In this document: piece after piece, positions 34,444 through 43,839 of the stretch
Numbering within the stretch: the stretch's first letter is position 1
How the letters are laid out: each line of letters opens with the position of its first letter
DNA from: Bacillota bacterium
GTDB lineage: Bacteria > Bacillota > Clostridia > Clostridiales > Clostridiaceae
Direction of reading: 5' to 3'
DNA length: 64,000 nt
NCBI GenBank assembly: GCA_017861315.1
Contig: JAGFXP010000002.1
Span: 1-64,000 of the forward strand
The notes under the pieces: generated by a model
The model's input: the letters and a program-made list of their open reading frames with translations, nothing else
What the model was told of the DNA's origin: nothing
Database searches by the model: none
Translations under genes and position numbers: made by a program

Positions 34444-35742
34444 CTACAGCATTATTTCGTTTCGCAGCAGATCTTCGTAAGATTCCCTCTGCACAATGAG
34501 CTTTGATGTGCCGGAGTTCACAAGCACAACCGCAGCCTTAGGTATCTTGTTGTAGTTGCTGGCCATCGAATATCCGTACGCTCCGGTTCCGAATACGGCA
34601 AGAACGTCTCCGCTTTCAGCCTTAGCAAGATCGAAATCCTTTATCAGGATATCCCCCGACTCACAGCATTTTCCAGCTATGGTCACCGTTTCGGTTTCGC
34701 TGCATACCATCTTGGTGCAAATAGCGCATTCATATTCCGCATCATACAGGGAAGGCCTTATGTTGTCCGTCATTCCCCCGTCTACCGCAACGTACTTCCT
34801 TATCCCTGGCACCTCTTTTATTGAACCTACCGTGTATAGCGTTGTCCCCGAGTTGCCCACTATGGATCTTCCCGGCTCTATTGTCAGAGCCGGAAGCTTG
34901 ATGTTGAGATCCTCTGATTTTTCCGCTGCCCTGCTCAATATTATGGCACAGAAATCCTCTATGGCCAGAGGATCGTCCCATTCCATGTAATAGATTCCGA
35001 ATCCTCCGCCCAGATCCAGCTCGGCTATCTCAAGGCCCGTCTCAGCCTTTATGTCAGCGGCTATCTCCATCATTATGTCGACGGCATCCTCGAAAGGCTG
35101 GGTCTCGAATATCTGAGAGCCTATATGGCAGTGTATTCCTGCAAGTTTGACATTCGGCAGTGAGATGGCTTTCTTCACTGCATTCATTATGCCATTTTCC
35201 AGAGGGGTGAATCCGAACTTGGAGTCTATCTGCCCCGTCTTTATATAATCATGGGTATGAGCTTCGATGCCCGGAGTCAGCCTGAGGAGTATCTCCTGCA
35301 CCGTGCCTCTTTCGCCTGCTATCCGGTCGATGAACTCCATCTCGTGGTAGTTGTCTACCACGAACCTTCCGACCCTGCTTTCCACTCCCATCACAATCTC
35401 TTCTTCCGTCTTGTTGTTCCCGTGGAAGTACACCCTGTCCATAGGGAAGCCAGCCTTCAGGGCTGTGAACAATTCCCCTCCTGAAACTACGTCAAGGCAG
35501 AGGCCTTCGCTTTCAACTATCTGGCACATTGCCAGGGTTAGAAACGCTTTGCCCGCATATGCTACTCTGTTTTTCCCCTTTACAACCTTAAAGGAATCGT
35601 GATATCTCTTGCACTGGTTTCTGATTAGCTGTTCATCCATTACGTACAGGGGGGTTTTATATTGTTCTGCCAGCTCAACAGCACTGATCCCGCCGATGTA
35701 TAGGGCATTGTCTATTATTTCCATGCTCCCTAATAATTTCAT
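34444..35742 (-). CDS. lysA: Diaminopimelate decarboxylase
   Basis: A 432-residue alanine-racemase-fold PLP enzyme making lysine from meso-diaminopimelate. Motifs: YAGKAF with the PLP lysine at K65, HCHIGSQI, the glycine-rich GGGFGIYY phosphate loop, and CCESGD near the C terminus with the conserved active-site cysteine from the neighbouring subunit. Start ATG 35742 follows GGGGG at 7 bases. It lies 14 bases behind lysC, so both are under the lysine riboswitch. Confidence 0.96.
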   Translation of the reverse strand: MKLLGSMEIIDNALYIGGISAVELAEQYKTPLYVMDEQLIRNQCKRYHDSFKVVKGKNRVAYAGKAFLTLAMCQIVESEGLCLDVVSGGELFTALKAGFPMDRVYFHGNNKTEEEIVMGVESRVGRFVVDNYHEMEFIDRIAGERGTVQEILLRLTPGIEAHTHDYIKTGQIDSKFGFTPLENGIMNAVKKAISLPNVKLAGIHCHIGSQIFETQPFEDAVDIMMEIAADIKAETGLEIAELDLGGGFGIYYMEWDDPLAIEDFCAIILSRAAEKSEDLNIKLPALTIEPGRSIVGNSGTTLYTVGSIKEVPGIRKYVAVDGGMTDNIRPSLYDAEYECAICTKMVCSETETVTIAGKCCESGDILIKDFDLAKAESGDVLAVFGTGAYGYSMASNYNKIPKAAVVLVNSGTSKLIVQRESYEDLLRNEIML

Positions 35743-35756
35743 ATTATGGCCCCCAA

Positions 35757-36962
35757 TTATAAATTGAATTCAGTTGCTATAAGCTCGATCGCTTTCTGCT
35801 TGTCTTCCTGCTTTATTGCGCATGTGATTCTAATCTCTGAAGTTGTTATCATCTTCACTTCAATTTTGTTCAGCTTGAACACCTTGAATACCCTTGCAGC
35901 AACTCCCGAGGTCGTCTTCATCCCTATACCCACTATGGAGAACTTTGTGATGTCCTCGTCTATGAACAGCTTGTCCTTTCCTGAATAGAATTTTTCGATT
36001 ATATCGAGCGCTTCTTTCAGGTCCGCTTTGGGCAGTGTGAAAGATATGTTGACCTTGTTGTTCATAGGCGCCGTCTGGCTTATCATATCAATATTGATCC
36101 TCTTCTTTGCAACGCTTTCAAATATGTCCGAAAGCAGGTTAATATCATTGTCGATATCCCTTATCGTTATAGCCACATCGTCGTCGCTAGTTGCCAGTCC
36201 AGTTATTGGTTTGCTCTCCATGTTCATCTTGTTTGCTACCTCCTTAATTACCGTTCCTTTTATATCGCTGTTGCTTAAACCTACATATATCGGTATCCCG
36301 TACTTCTGACCCAGCTCTATAGACCTTGAATGCATTACCTGGGCTCCGAGGCTTGACAGTTCAAGCATCTCTTCATAGTCTATCTCATCTAGTTTCTTTG
36401 CATTCTTATACTTCCTTGGATCGACGCTGTATATCCCGTCAACGTCAGTATAAATCTCGCAGCTTCCTTTAAGCTTAACTGCTATAGCCACTGCCGAAGT
36501 ATCCGAGCCGCCCCTTCCAAGCGTTGTTATGTCGCCTTCCTCGTTGACGCCCTGGAAGCCTGCAACGATTACTATCTTCCCTTCGTTAAGGCTCTTCTTG
36601 ATTTTTTTGTTGTCAATGTCATAGATAAGCGACTTTCCGTATTGTCCGCTTGTCTTTATACCGATCTGGTATGCTGTATAGCTTATGGCTTCCTCTCCCA
36701 GGCTCTGGATCGCAATTGCGAGAAGTGCGCAGGATATCATCTCCCCAGTGGACAGGAGCGCGTCCATCTCCCTCTTGTCCGGAGTATCCGTAATCTGATT
36801 CGCCATTTCGATAAGCTCGTCTGTTGTATCCCCCATAGCCGAAACAACTATTACAAGATCATCGCCCGCCCTTTTTCTTTTGACCACAGTCTCCGCTACC
36901 TTTTTGATTTTTTCAATGTTTCCCACGGAGCTTCCTCCGTATTTCTGTACTACGACTGCCAT
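35757..36962 (-). CDS. lysC: Aspartate kinase
   Basis: A 401-residue aspartokinase, first step of the aspartate family (lysine, threonine, methionine). N-terminal kinase signature VQKYGGSSVG, the GRGGSDTSAVA motif near residue 150, and two C-terminal ACT domains (about 265-400) for allosteric control. Single-chain class with homologous regulatory region. Its leader is a lysine riboswitch, so transcription falls when lysine is plentiful. Upstream ribosome site AGGAG is at normal distance. Confidence 0.96.
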   Translation of the reverse strand: MAVVVQKYGGSSVGNIEKIKKVAETVVKRKRAGDDLVIVVSAMGDTTDELIEMANQITDTPDKREMDALLSTGEMISCALLAIAIQSLGEEAISYTAYQIGIKTSGQYGKSLIYDIDNKKIKKSLNEGKIVIVAGFQGVNEEGDITTLGRGGSDTSAVAIAVKLKGSCEIYTDVDGIYSVDPRKYKNAKKLDEIDYEEMLELSSLGAQVMHSRSIELGQKYGIPIYVGLSNSDIKGTVIKEVANKMNMESKPITGLATSDDDVAITIRDIDNDINLLSDIFESVAKKRINIDMISQTAPMNNKVNISFTLPKADLKEALDIIEKFYSGKDKLFIDEDITKFSIVGIGMKTTSGVAARVFKVFKLNKIEVKMITTSEIRITCAIKQEDKQKAIELIATEFNL

Positions 36963-37004
36963 ACTATCATCTCCTAAGCTTGTTAATATTAACCATTCTG
37001 CTTA

Positions 37005-37245
37005 TAAAAAAATGAACACAGCAAAGGAACACCTCTGCTGTATCCATGACAAATACAACTTTCGTGACTCCTTTGTAGCTCTCCACTTCCAAACAGAAGT
37101 GACAACCCTTCATATGTTATATGAAAAGCCAGCAAACAGTCCCGCCGGAATGATTGCTTCGGCTGAAATCCCTTTCTTTGTCCGTCACGGCCTGCCGGCT
37201 ATGAACAAATACTCTTTATTATCAGCACCTCTACCCTAAGGCATC
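37005..37245 (-). ncRNA. Lysine riboswitch (L box) of lysC-lysA
   Basis: Minus-strand leader with the conserved L-box segments GTAGAGGTGC, AGTA, GAAAGGGATTTCAGCCGAAG and TTGTCACTTC...GAAGTGGAGAGCT, matching the five-helix aptamer. The expression platform is an intrinsic terminator, stem ACAGCAAAGG (37018-37027) with 37032-37041 and a run of seven T residues (37005-37011). Lysine binding should favour termination. Confidence 0.93.
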
Positions 37246-37266
37246 CATATTTAATTAGCATGATTT

Positions 37267-37295
37267 ATTCTAACATATATAATTATGCAATTCAA
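37267..37295 (-). promoter_or_regulatory. Sigma-A promoter of the lysC leader
   Basis: TTGAAT (37290-37295) and TAGAAT (37267-37272), 17-base spacer, about 20 bases before the riboswitch. Confidence 0.7.
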
Positions 37296-37321
37296 CCGTT
37301 TTTTATGCATTGTTTTGAGAA

Positions 37322-38623
37322 TTATATTTTATAATATTCAGCGAATGCCTTTATTGTATGAAGGTAATCATCGATCCCTGCCAGCTCCCTTATGGAATGC
37401 ATTGCCAGAACGGCTGTGCCAACGTCAACGGTCTTGATGTTAAGGAGCGATGCCGTCACCGGTCCTATGGTCGATCCGCCTCTTTCATCGGACCTGTTCA
37501 CGAATTTCTGGACAGGTATGCCCGCCTTCCTGCAGATACCCTCAAAAACCGCGCCCGAGACGGCATCAGTGGTATAGCTCTGGTTGGCGCTTATCTTTAT
37601 TATAGGTCCCCTGTTTATGACCGGCTTGTTTACCGGATCGCATTTTTCAGCGTAGTTAGGATGGAGCGCATGTCCGAGGTCGCAGGATATCATGAAGGAC
37701 CTGGACAGAGCCCTGAAGTAATCCTCACGCCCTATGCCCATGGAAAGCGTTATCCTCTCCAGCACAGTCGCCAGGAGAGCTGAGTCTGCACCCTGCTTTG
37801 TGGTGTTGCCTACCTCCTCGTTGTCGAAGCATACGAGGACTTTTGTCGAATCAGATTCTCCGGACTCCACCAGCGCCATGACTCCAGCATGGACCATCAG
37901 CAGGTCGTCCAGCCTGCCCGAGGATATGAATTCGTCCCGAATTCCCGTAACGCAGCCCTTCTCATATTCATAGAGGAACAGATCGAAATCCAGGATTTTT
38001 TTCTCAGGGACGTCCAGCTCCTCGGCTAGCGCCTTTATAAAGCAGCTGCCGCTCTCCAGATTTTCGCTGATGGTCGCCATGAGCGGCAGTACGTCCTTCT
38101 GCCTGTTCAGCTCTATCCCGGTGTTGATATTCCTGTTCATGTGTATGGCCAGGTTCGGGATGACAAGTATCGGCTTCCTGAAGTTCACAAGCATCACCTC
38201 AGGCTTCATCACGTCGCCGCTCTCGACTGTCACCCTACCAGCTGCGGCAAGGGGCCTGTCCATCCAGGTATTCAGGATAGGTCCGCCGTAAACTTCCGTG
38301 TTAAGCTTGACATACGCCCCCTCCGCATTTATCTCCGGCGAAGGCTTTATCCTGAATCCCGGCGAGTCCGTATGGGCTCCTATCATCCTGAAACCCTTCT
38401 CGCTAACGTCGCCAAGTCCGGCCACAAAAGCGGTGATCGCCGAGCCGTTCTTGACGGCAAAGTACCTTCCGCCCCTCTCTATTTGCCATCTGTCATCATC
38501 CTGAAGCTCGGAAAATCCGTTCTCCAGCAGGATTTTCTTTATGCTGGAGACAGCATGGTACGAGTTCGGGCTTTCATATATAAAATCTATAAGTTCATTT
38601 GCAGCTTTAAGTTTATTATCCAT
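37322..38623 (-). CDS. apeB: M18 family aminopeptidase
   Basis: A 433-residue dinuclear-zinc aminopeptidase of the M18 family (aspartyl aminopeptidase and LAP4 relatives), a tetrahedral dodecamer that releases N-terminal residues in the cytoplasm. Ligand motifs are GAHTDSPG (H and D), FDNEEVG (catalytic Glu and ligand), and SCDLGHALHPNYAEK, with a late SSD-like RSDERGGSTIGP. Strong GGAGGGAG ribosome site. Specificity is not deducible. It stands alone between the lysine leader and proB. Confidence 0.93.
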   Translation of the reverse strand: MDNKLKAANELIDFIYESPNSYHAVSSIKKILLENGFSELQDDDRWQIERGGRYFAVKNGSAITAFVAGLGDVSEKGFRMIGAHTDSPGFRIKPSPEINAEGAYVKLNTEVYGGPILNTWMDRPLAAAGRVTVESGDVMKPEVMLVNFRKPILVIPNLAIHMNRNINTGIELNRQKDVLPLMATISENLESGSCFIKALAEELDVPEKKILDFDLFLYEYEKGCVTGIRDEFISSGRLDDLLMVHAGVMALVESGESDSTKVLVCFDNEEVGNTTKQGADSALLATVLERITLSMGIGREDYFRALSRSFMISCDLGHALHPNYAEKCDPVNKPVINRGPIIKISANQSYTTDAVSGAVFEGICRKAGIPVQKFVNRSDERGGSTIGPVTASLLNIKTVDVGTAVLAMHSIRELAGIDDYLHTIKAFAEYYKI

Positions 38624-38690
38624 TAATCTCCCTCCATATCATTGTCGCATATAGACCAGTATATCACGGGAGGGTTCGGATGGAAACCCG

Positions 38691-39770
38691 CTATACCGCT
38701 GCAACCCAGTTGTCGCGGTTAATTGCTTCCATCTGGTTTTCTTTGCCCTTGATCAGCATCGAAAGCTCCCCTCTTGAATAGTTGATTACGCCTTTGCCGA
38801 TGCATTCATGGCTGCCCTGCATGTAAACCCTGACCACATCCCCCTTTTGGAAATCGCCTTCCATCGCCACGATCCCCTTTGGCAGCAGGCTTTTGCCATT
38901 CTGGGTCAGGGCGACCGCTGCGCCTCTGTCTATATAAATGTTTCCGCTTATTTTCGCATAGAACGCCATCCACTGCAGCCTTGTCTTGAGCCCGCCTTCC
39001 TTCGCCTTGAAAAGGGTTCCCCGCGCTGTACCTTCAACGGACTTCACAACGCTGTTCTCCTCCTTAAAGGAGCATATGAATACAGGGACTCCTGCGCTGG
39101 TAGCAAGGGCGGCTCCCTTGAGCTTTGTGACCATACCGCCCGTACCGTGGGCGCTTCCTGCTTTGCCTGCGGCGCTGTAGAGTTCGTCTGTTATCTCCTC
39201 AACCACATCAATATGCTTAGCGTTTTTATCCTTGCTTGGATTTGCAGTATAAAGCCCGTCTATGTCGGTCAGGATAACCAGAAGATCGCTGTGGAGCATT
39301 GCTGCAACCTGTGCCGAGAGGGTGTCATTGTCTCCCAGCTTCAGCTCGTCGATGGCTACGCTGTCATTCTCGTTGATGATTGGCACTGCACCCCTGTTAA
39401 TCAGCACGGACATCGTATTGAAGGCATTCTTGTACCTTCTCCTGTCAGAGAAATCGCCACGGGTAAGGAGGAGCTGGCCGCAGGTGATTTTGTGCTCGAG
39501 AAAGCATTTTGTATACTCCTCCATGAGCAATCCTTGCCCTACTGCCGCTGCAGCCTGCCTGTCCGCGACCCCTGCAGGTCTTTTTGAAAAGCCGAGCCTC
39601 CCGAAGCCCGCTGCAATCGACCCTGATGAAACAAGTACAACATTGTGCCCCTCATCCCTCAGGGCGCAAAGCTGGTCGGTGATGTTTTTGATTTTTTCGC
39701 TGCAGATGCTGCCGTCTTCCTTCGTTAGCGAGCTTGTTCCTGCCTTGACAACTATTAGTTTCTTTTGCAT
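38691..39770 (-). CDS. proB: Glutamate 5-kinase with PUA domain
   Basis: A 359-residue proline-biosynthesis enzyme phosphorylating glutamate. The amino-acid kinase fold shows VVKAGTSSLT, SSGSIAAG, INENDSVA and LTDIDGLYTANP; the C-terminal PUA domain occupies about 275-359 (GNIYIDRGAAVALTQNGKSLLPKGI). The ATG at 39770 sits about 9 bases after AAGGAGG; 39776 is a nearer in-frame alternative. A proline T-box precedes it. proA and proC are not adjacent: downstream is the unrelated M18 gene. Confidence 0.95.
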   Translation of the reverse strand: MQKKLIVVKAGTSSLTKEDGSICSEKIKNITDQLCALRDEGHNVVLVSSGSIAAGFGRLGFSKRPAGVADRQAAAAVGQGLLMEEYTKCFLEHKITCGQLLLTRGDFSDRRRYKNAFNTMSVLINRGAVPIINENDSVAIDELKLGDNDTLSAQVAAMLHSDLLVILTDIDGLYTANPSKDKNAKHIDVVEEITDELYSAAGKAGSAHGTGGMVTKLKGAALATSAGVPVFICSFKEENSVVKSVEGTARGTLFKAKEGGLKTRLQWMAFYAKISGNIYIDRGAAVALTQNGKSLLPKGIVAMEGDFQKGDVVRVYMQGSHECIGKGVINYSRGELSMLIKGKENQMEAINRDNWVAAV

Positions 39771-39800
39771 TGTCATTCTCCTCCTTGATAAAAATAAATT

Positions 39801-40075
39801 AAAAAAAGCCCTAAGCTGATATACATCAACTTAGGGCAGACTGTTAAACCTGCGGTACCACCTAATTTCAGGAGATTCCTCCTGCACTCTACAGTACAAA
39901 GCTTAAAACGCTTGATACTTTTTCCTTGTAACGGCGGAACCCCGGCAAAGCCTACTCGATTTCTCTTTCGGTTAACGGCTCCAAGACTGGTTCAACATTT
40001 TTTCAATAAAGTTTCGCACCAACCAACTTTTCTCTGGATATCCGAAATGTTTACTATCTCTCTTCACAGCCTTTG
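39801..40075 (-). ncRNA. T-box leader of proB, proline (CCA) specifier
   Basis: Basal helix AAGA/TCTT, S-turn AGTA, specifier CCA at 39988-39990 with one G before the helix, T-box TGGTACCGCAGG, terminator stem GCCCTAAG (39808-39815) with 39830-39837 and a T-run. TGGT fits discriminator A of tRNA-Pro. Confidence 0.94.
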
Positions 40076-40089
40076 ATTCAATTTCGTTC

Positions 40090-40118
40090 ATTTTATCATT
40101 ATCTTATCCGAAAGTCAA
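40090..40118 (-). promoter_or_regulatory. Sigma-A promoter of proB leader
   Basis: TTGACT (40113-40118) and TAAAAT (40090-40095), 17-base spacer. Confidence 0.8.
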
Positions 40119-40137
40119 TCAAGTTATATTAATAGCA

Positions 40138-40162
40138 AAAGGATGCCGGTATGGCATCCTTT
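40138..40162 (-). terminator. Terminator after the rhodanese lipoprotein gene
   Basis: Stem AAAGGATGCC (40138-40147) with 40153-40162, 5-base loop; a short T-run follows on the minus strand. Confidence 0.7.
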
Positions 40163-40171
40163 AATGTTGGA

Positions 40172-40711
40172 TTATTTCACAACTTCATATCCTGCATCTT
40201 TCCAGGCTACTATTCCGCCTGGATATCTGTACACGTTTGTATAGCCTTCCTGTATTGCGATTACAGCTCCTACGTCGCTTCTTCCGCATGCTACGAAGCC
40301 GCAGTAAACAACCACAGGTGTGTTCTTGTCTGCAGGAAGCAGCTTAACGAAAGCTTCTTTCTGTTCAGCTGTTGTTCCTTCTTCCTGTGTCTTAGGAAGC
40401 TCAGCATTTACAGCTCCTTTTATATGCCCGTCAGCAAAGCTTGATGCCGGCATTGTATCGATTACAACCATTTCCTTGCCGCTGTCTACCCACGATTTTA
40501 ACTCTTCAGATGAGACCAGGCTGTAGCCGCCAGCCTTAGTTTGGTTGACCAGCTTTATTGCAGCAGTTTCAATGCTCACTTCGTTTCCGTCAACTGCGGA
40601 GCCTACGGTCTTTGCAGGTGTAGTTGATGTGTCTGTTTTTGATGTGCATCCTGCAAAAACAGCTACAGATAATGCCATTGTCATTAATAGAATAAGTCCT
40701 CTTTTTTTCAT
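40172..40711 (-). CDS. Rhodanese-domain lipoprotein
   Basis: A 179-residue exported lipoprotein: signal peptide with lipobox VFAGC (C22), a Thr/Ser-rich linker, then one rhodanese domain (about 65-179). The active-site loop is YCGFVACGRSD with the candidate catalytic cysteine first; DTMPASSFADGHIKGAVNAE is the rhodanese entry motif. Likely a cell-surface sulfurtransferase or thiol-handling protein. The ATG at 40711 has GGGAGG at ideal spacing; the frame extends to 40795 without a ribosome site. Confidence 0.88.
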   Translation of the reverse strand: MKKRGLILLMTMALSVAVFAGCTSKTDTSTTPAKTVGSAVDGNEVSIETAAIKLVNQTKAGGYSLVSSEELKSWVDSGKEMVVIDTMPASSFADGHIKGAVNAELPKTQEEGTTAEQKEAFVKLLPADKNTPVVVYCGFVACGRSDVGAVIAIQEGYTNVYRYPGGIVAWKDAGYEVVK

Positions 40712-40850
40712 TGTGGTTCCTCCCTTGATATGTTGAGTTTTTGTCACCAAGATGATGTTACCACAATTTTCGGAACCATTCCCGATGTATTGCAATACTA
40801 AATAGAACGACTTTTATTTATCAATCCTTTTTATGAAAGGAGGCTGTGGG

Positions 40851-41729
40851 TTACAGTATCATTGTTCCAACGCCTTCATTGGAGAATATCTCGAGAAGGA
40901 GGGAATGGTCGATTCTACCGTCTATGATGTGGGTCCTCCTGACGCCTCCCTTAAGAGCCTCCCTGCAGCAGTTCACCTTAGGGATCATCCCGCCTGAGAT
41001 GACCTTCTTTTCTATCAGTCCGTCTATGTCCTCCACATTCAGCTCAGAGATAAGGGAGCTTTCATCCTTCGGATCCCTCAAAACTCCAGGAACGTCTGTT
41101 ATGAGTATGAACTTTTCAGCCTTAAGTTTGATGCTTATATGTGCCGCTGCCAGGTCTGCATTGATGTTGTATACCATTCCGTCCTCCTGCCCCAGAGCGA
41201 TCGTCGATATTACCGGAATATATCCTCCACTCAGGCAGTGGCTTATTATGTTGTCGTTGACCTCGGTTATTTCGCCCACGTAGCCGATGTCCTCACCGTC
41301 CTTCGTCAGCATCTTCTTTGCTTTCAGAAGATCCGCATCTATGCCGCAGAGGCCTACCGCCTGCCCTCCGTTTTTGTCTATAAGCGCAACAATATCCTTG
41401 TTTACCTTTCCAGCAAGAACCATCTGGACCACATCTATGGTTTCCTCGTCAGTGACCCTCAGTCCGTTAACGAACTTGCTTTTCTTGCCGATCCTTCCCA
41501 GGAAGTCATTTATTTCGGGTCCTCCCCCGTGAACCACCACAACCTTGATGCCCACGCAGTTCATAAGAATGATGTCCCTGATTACGGAGTCCTTAAGCTT
41601 CTCGCTAACCATCGCATTCCCGCCGTATTTTATTACAATTGTCTTTCCGTTGTACTCCTGTATATATGGCAGCGCCTGGCTAAGAACGCTCGCCTTCTGG
41701 TAGCTTAAATTCATTTCACTGTTGAACAT
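40851..41729 (-). CDS. argB: Acetylglutamate kinase
   Basis: A 292-residue amino-acid kinase of arginine/ornithine biosynthesis. It shows the KYGGNAM and HGGGPEIN substrate loops, LCGIDADLL, and VSGGM-like KVISGGMIPKV near the C terminus. The start overlaps the preceding helD gene by 14 bases, with GGGAGGAG inside that gene as ribosome site, so translation is coupled. No other arg gene is in the window; the upstream partners are a HelD-type helicase and an M20D amidohydrolase. Confidence 0.96.
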   Translation of the reverse strand: MFNSEMNLSYQKASVLSQALPYIQEYNGKTIVIKYGGNAMVSEKLKDSVIRDIILMNCVGIKVVVVHGGGPEINDFLGRIGKKSKFVNGLRVTDEETIDVVQMVLAGKVNKDIVALIDKNGGQAVGLCGIDADLLKAKKMLTKDGEDIGYVGEITEVNDNIISHCLSGGYIPVISTIALGQEDGMVYNINADLAAAHISIKLKAEKFILITDVPGVLRDPKDESSLISELNVEDIDGLIEKKVISGGMIPKVNCCREALKGGVRRTHIIDGRIDHSLLLEIFSNEGVGTMIL

Positions 41730-43839
41730 ATTTTACTCCTCCCTCAGGTATCCTGTACCAGCACATCTCATGGAGCGCCCTGGTAGCCATTACATATTTC
41801 ATCTTCTCTTCCTCACTGCCTGTTACTATGTTGATTACACAGTCAAACTCCAGCCCCTTGGCAAAGTAAACCGGAAGAGCCGCTGTGCCGCCTTTGTAGA
41901 TCATATCCTCTCTGTCGAAGATGACGATTTTCGTCTTCTCCCTAACCAGTTTCCCTATAGCCCTTGCTTCGGCCATGTTTCTGCATATCAGGGCTATGCT
42001 CTCATATCCAGCTTTCTCGTATTCTGCTATCTTTCGCCCTATATCGCCTATCAGCATGGACACGTCGTCGTAATCCCTCTCCTCGACTGCGCTTCCTTCC
42101 CTTACAACCGGGATTATTGAATCGCTCTTGAGGAAACGGTTGGAAAACTCCATGATCTGCTTTGTGGATCTGTAGCTTGTGCGCAGCTTGAAGTTTTCAA
42201 CTTCGCATCCCTTCAGTACGCTTCCCAGGCTGTTCATGGCGGTTTCGCCCGCAGAAGGCATAAGCCTCTGGTTTGAATCCCCCACGACGGTGAACGACCT
42301 GCAGCCTGTAAGCTCCTGCAGGACTCTGAACTGGAGGGCCGAGAAGTCCTGGGCCTCGTCTATTACTATATGCTTAGTCTCCTCCTTGACCTTCATCCCC
42401 TCAAGCTTTACAGAAAGGTAAAGGATAGGTGCGAGGTCGTGAAACGCCAGCTCTCTTCCTGCATTGAAGACGTTGTATATATCCAGCACCGATGGATTTT
42501 CAAGCCATTCAAGGCTCTTCCTGGCGTTACCTGCCTCTCTGACCACATCCCTGATGTCGTTCTTCCTCACGAACTCCAGATTGTTGCCTTCGATTTCCAT
42601 CTCGGCTTCGCTCATGGACTCCATTTTCTCTTTGTGCTTTCGCTGTATTTCATTAACCAGCCTCCAGCTCTCGTCCTTTATCTTAGAGAATATGATCCTC
42701 CTGATCTTTTTGCTTCTTCTGAACAGAGGCATGCTCCTGAAATAATCCCCGAACATCCTTCTGATTTCCTCCGAGGACAGGATGACATTGCCGTAATATT
42801 TTACTTCCCTGATTCTGAAATGATTTTCGTCCAGGTCCGCGATAAGCTTGTCCAGGGCCTCCACATACTCTTCCGATTCCTTGTATCTCCAGTCCTCGAC
42901 GCAGGTTTTTTCTGAATTCGCTATGCGCTCCATGGAATCCTGATAGGATACCAGCCCGGGGTTGCCTATCATATCCAGGGCGAACTCCCTGAATGTAGCC
43001 TGCCTTATTCCGGTTTCCCCCAGGCTAGGCAGAACTGTCGATATATAGTCCATGAAGATGTTGTTCGGCCCTATGATCAGGACCTTGTCCTGCAGCACGT
43101 CCCTGAAATTGTACAGAAGATAGGCCACCCTGTGAAGCGCTATGGTTGTCTTTCCGCTGCCGGCAACGCCGTCAACCACTATTGTCTTATTCCTGTCGTA
43201 CCTGATCAGCCTGTCCTGCTCAGCCTGTATGGTCATTATGATGTCCTTGAGCTTGTCCCCTGCTTTTTTTGACAGGACCATCTGCAGAATGTTGTCGGTT
43301 ATCTCAGAGGAGGAGTCGAACATGCCTTCCAGCTTGCCTTTCTTGATTATGAACTGCCTCTTCTGAAGCACCTCCATCCAGACCTCGCCCATAGGCGCCT
43401 TGTAGCTGAGCTTTCCAAGTTTTCCCGCATAGTAAAGTGCCGCCACAGGCGCCCTCCAGTCAACGATGACGGGTTCAAGGTCGTTTTCCCTGTTAAGCCC
43501 GAATCTTCCGATATAAAACTCCTCGTCAGAATGTCCGTCCTGCTCCCTGCATACGATTTTCGCAAAGTACGGTGCTTCCCTCAGTATTGTCAGCTCCTTG
43601 AGCTTTCTGTCGATCATTCCGAAAGCCTCTTCGCTTATATACCTCTCATGGTCAAAGTACTCGGCTATCTTGTCCTCATCGTCCTTGAATTCCTCGACAG
43701 CCTCTTTCCTGTACTTCACAATATGCTCTGAAATTGATTTCCTTTTAACCACATAGCTCAAGGTCTCTTCCGAAATGATATTTTCGACCTGCTCAAGCTT
43801 CGCCTTCTCCAGGTTCAGCTCGATATCATAATTATCCAT
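41716..43839 (-). CDS. helD: HelD-type superfamily 1 ATPase (RNA polymerase recycling factor)
   Basis: A 707-residue UvrD-like ATPase. The N-terminal helical arm (about 1-90), the segment YIGRFGLN...PVIVDWRAPVAALYY (110-138) and the Walker A motif GVAGSGKTTIALHR at 224-237 match HelD proteins, which insert an arm into the RNA polymerase secondary channel and release it from nucleic acid. Walker B is HIVIDEAQDFS; VVGDSNQRLMPSAG and the late ATRALHEM region are SF1 motifs. Start overlaps the upstream M20D stop by one base (TAATG). Confidence 0.88.
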   Translation of the reverse strand: MDNYDIELNLEKAKLEQVENIISEETLSYVVKRKSISEHIVKYRKEAVEEFKDDEDKIAEYFDHERYISEEAFGMIDRKLKELTILREAPYFAKIVCREQDGHSDEEFYIGRFGLNRENDLEPVIVDWRAPVAALYYAGKLGKLSYKAPMGEVWMEVLQKRQFIIKKGKLEGMFDSSSEITDNILQMVLSKKAGDKLKDIIMTIQAEQDRLIRYDRNKTIVVDGVAGSGKTTIALHRVAYLLYNFRDVLQDKVLIIGPNNIFMDYISTVLPSLGETGIRQATFREFALDMIGNPGLVSYQDSMERIANSEKTCVEDWRYKESEEYVEALDKLIADLDENHFRIREVKYYGNVILSSEEIRRMFGDYFRSMPLFRRSKKIRRIIFSKIKDESWRLVNEIQRKHKEKMESMSEAEMEIEGNNLEFVRKNDIRDVVREAGNARKSLEWLENPSVLDIYNVFNAGRELAFHDLAPILYLSVKLEGMKVKEETKHIVIDEAQDFSALQFRVLQELTGCRSFTVVGDSNQRLMPSAGETAMNSLGSVLKGCEVENFKLRTSYRSTKQIMEFSNRFLKSDSIIPVVREGSAVEERDYDDVSMLIGDIGRKIAEYEKAGYESIALICRNMAEARAIGKLVREKTKIVIFDREDMIYKGGTAALPVYFAKGLEFDCVINIVTGSEEEKMKYVMATRALHEMCWYRIPEGGVKYVQQ

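Noticed and set aside
38808..39587. Long open frame (259 codons) on the plus strand opposite proB
   Set aside because: It lies entirely within a well-identified kinase gene, has no ribosome site, and its product shows no recognisable domain; it is a shadow frame of the GC-richer codons.
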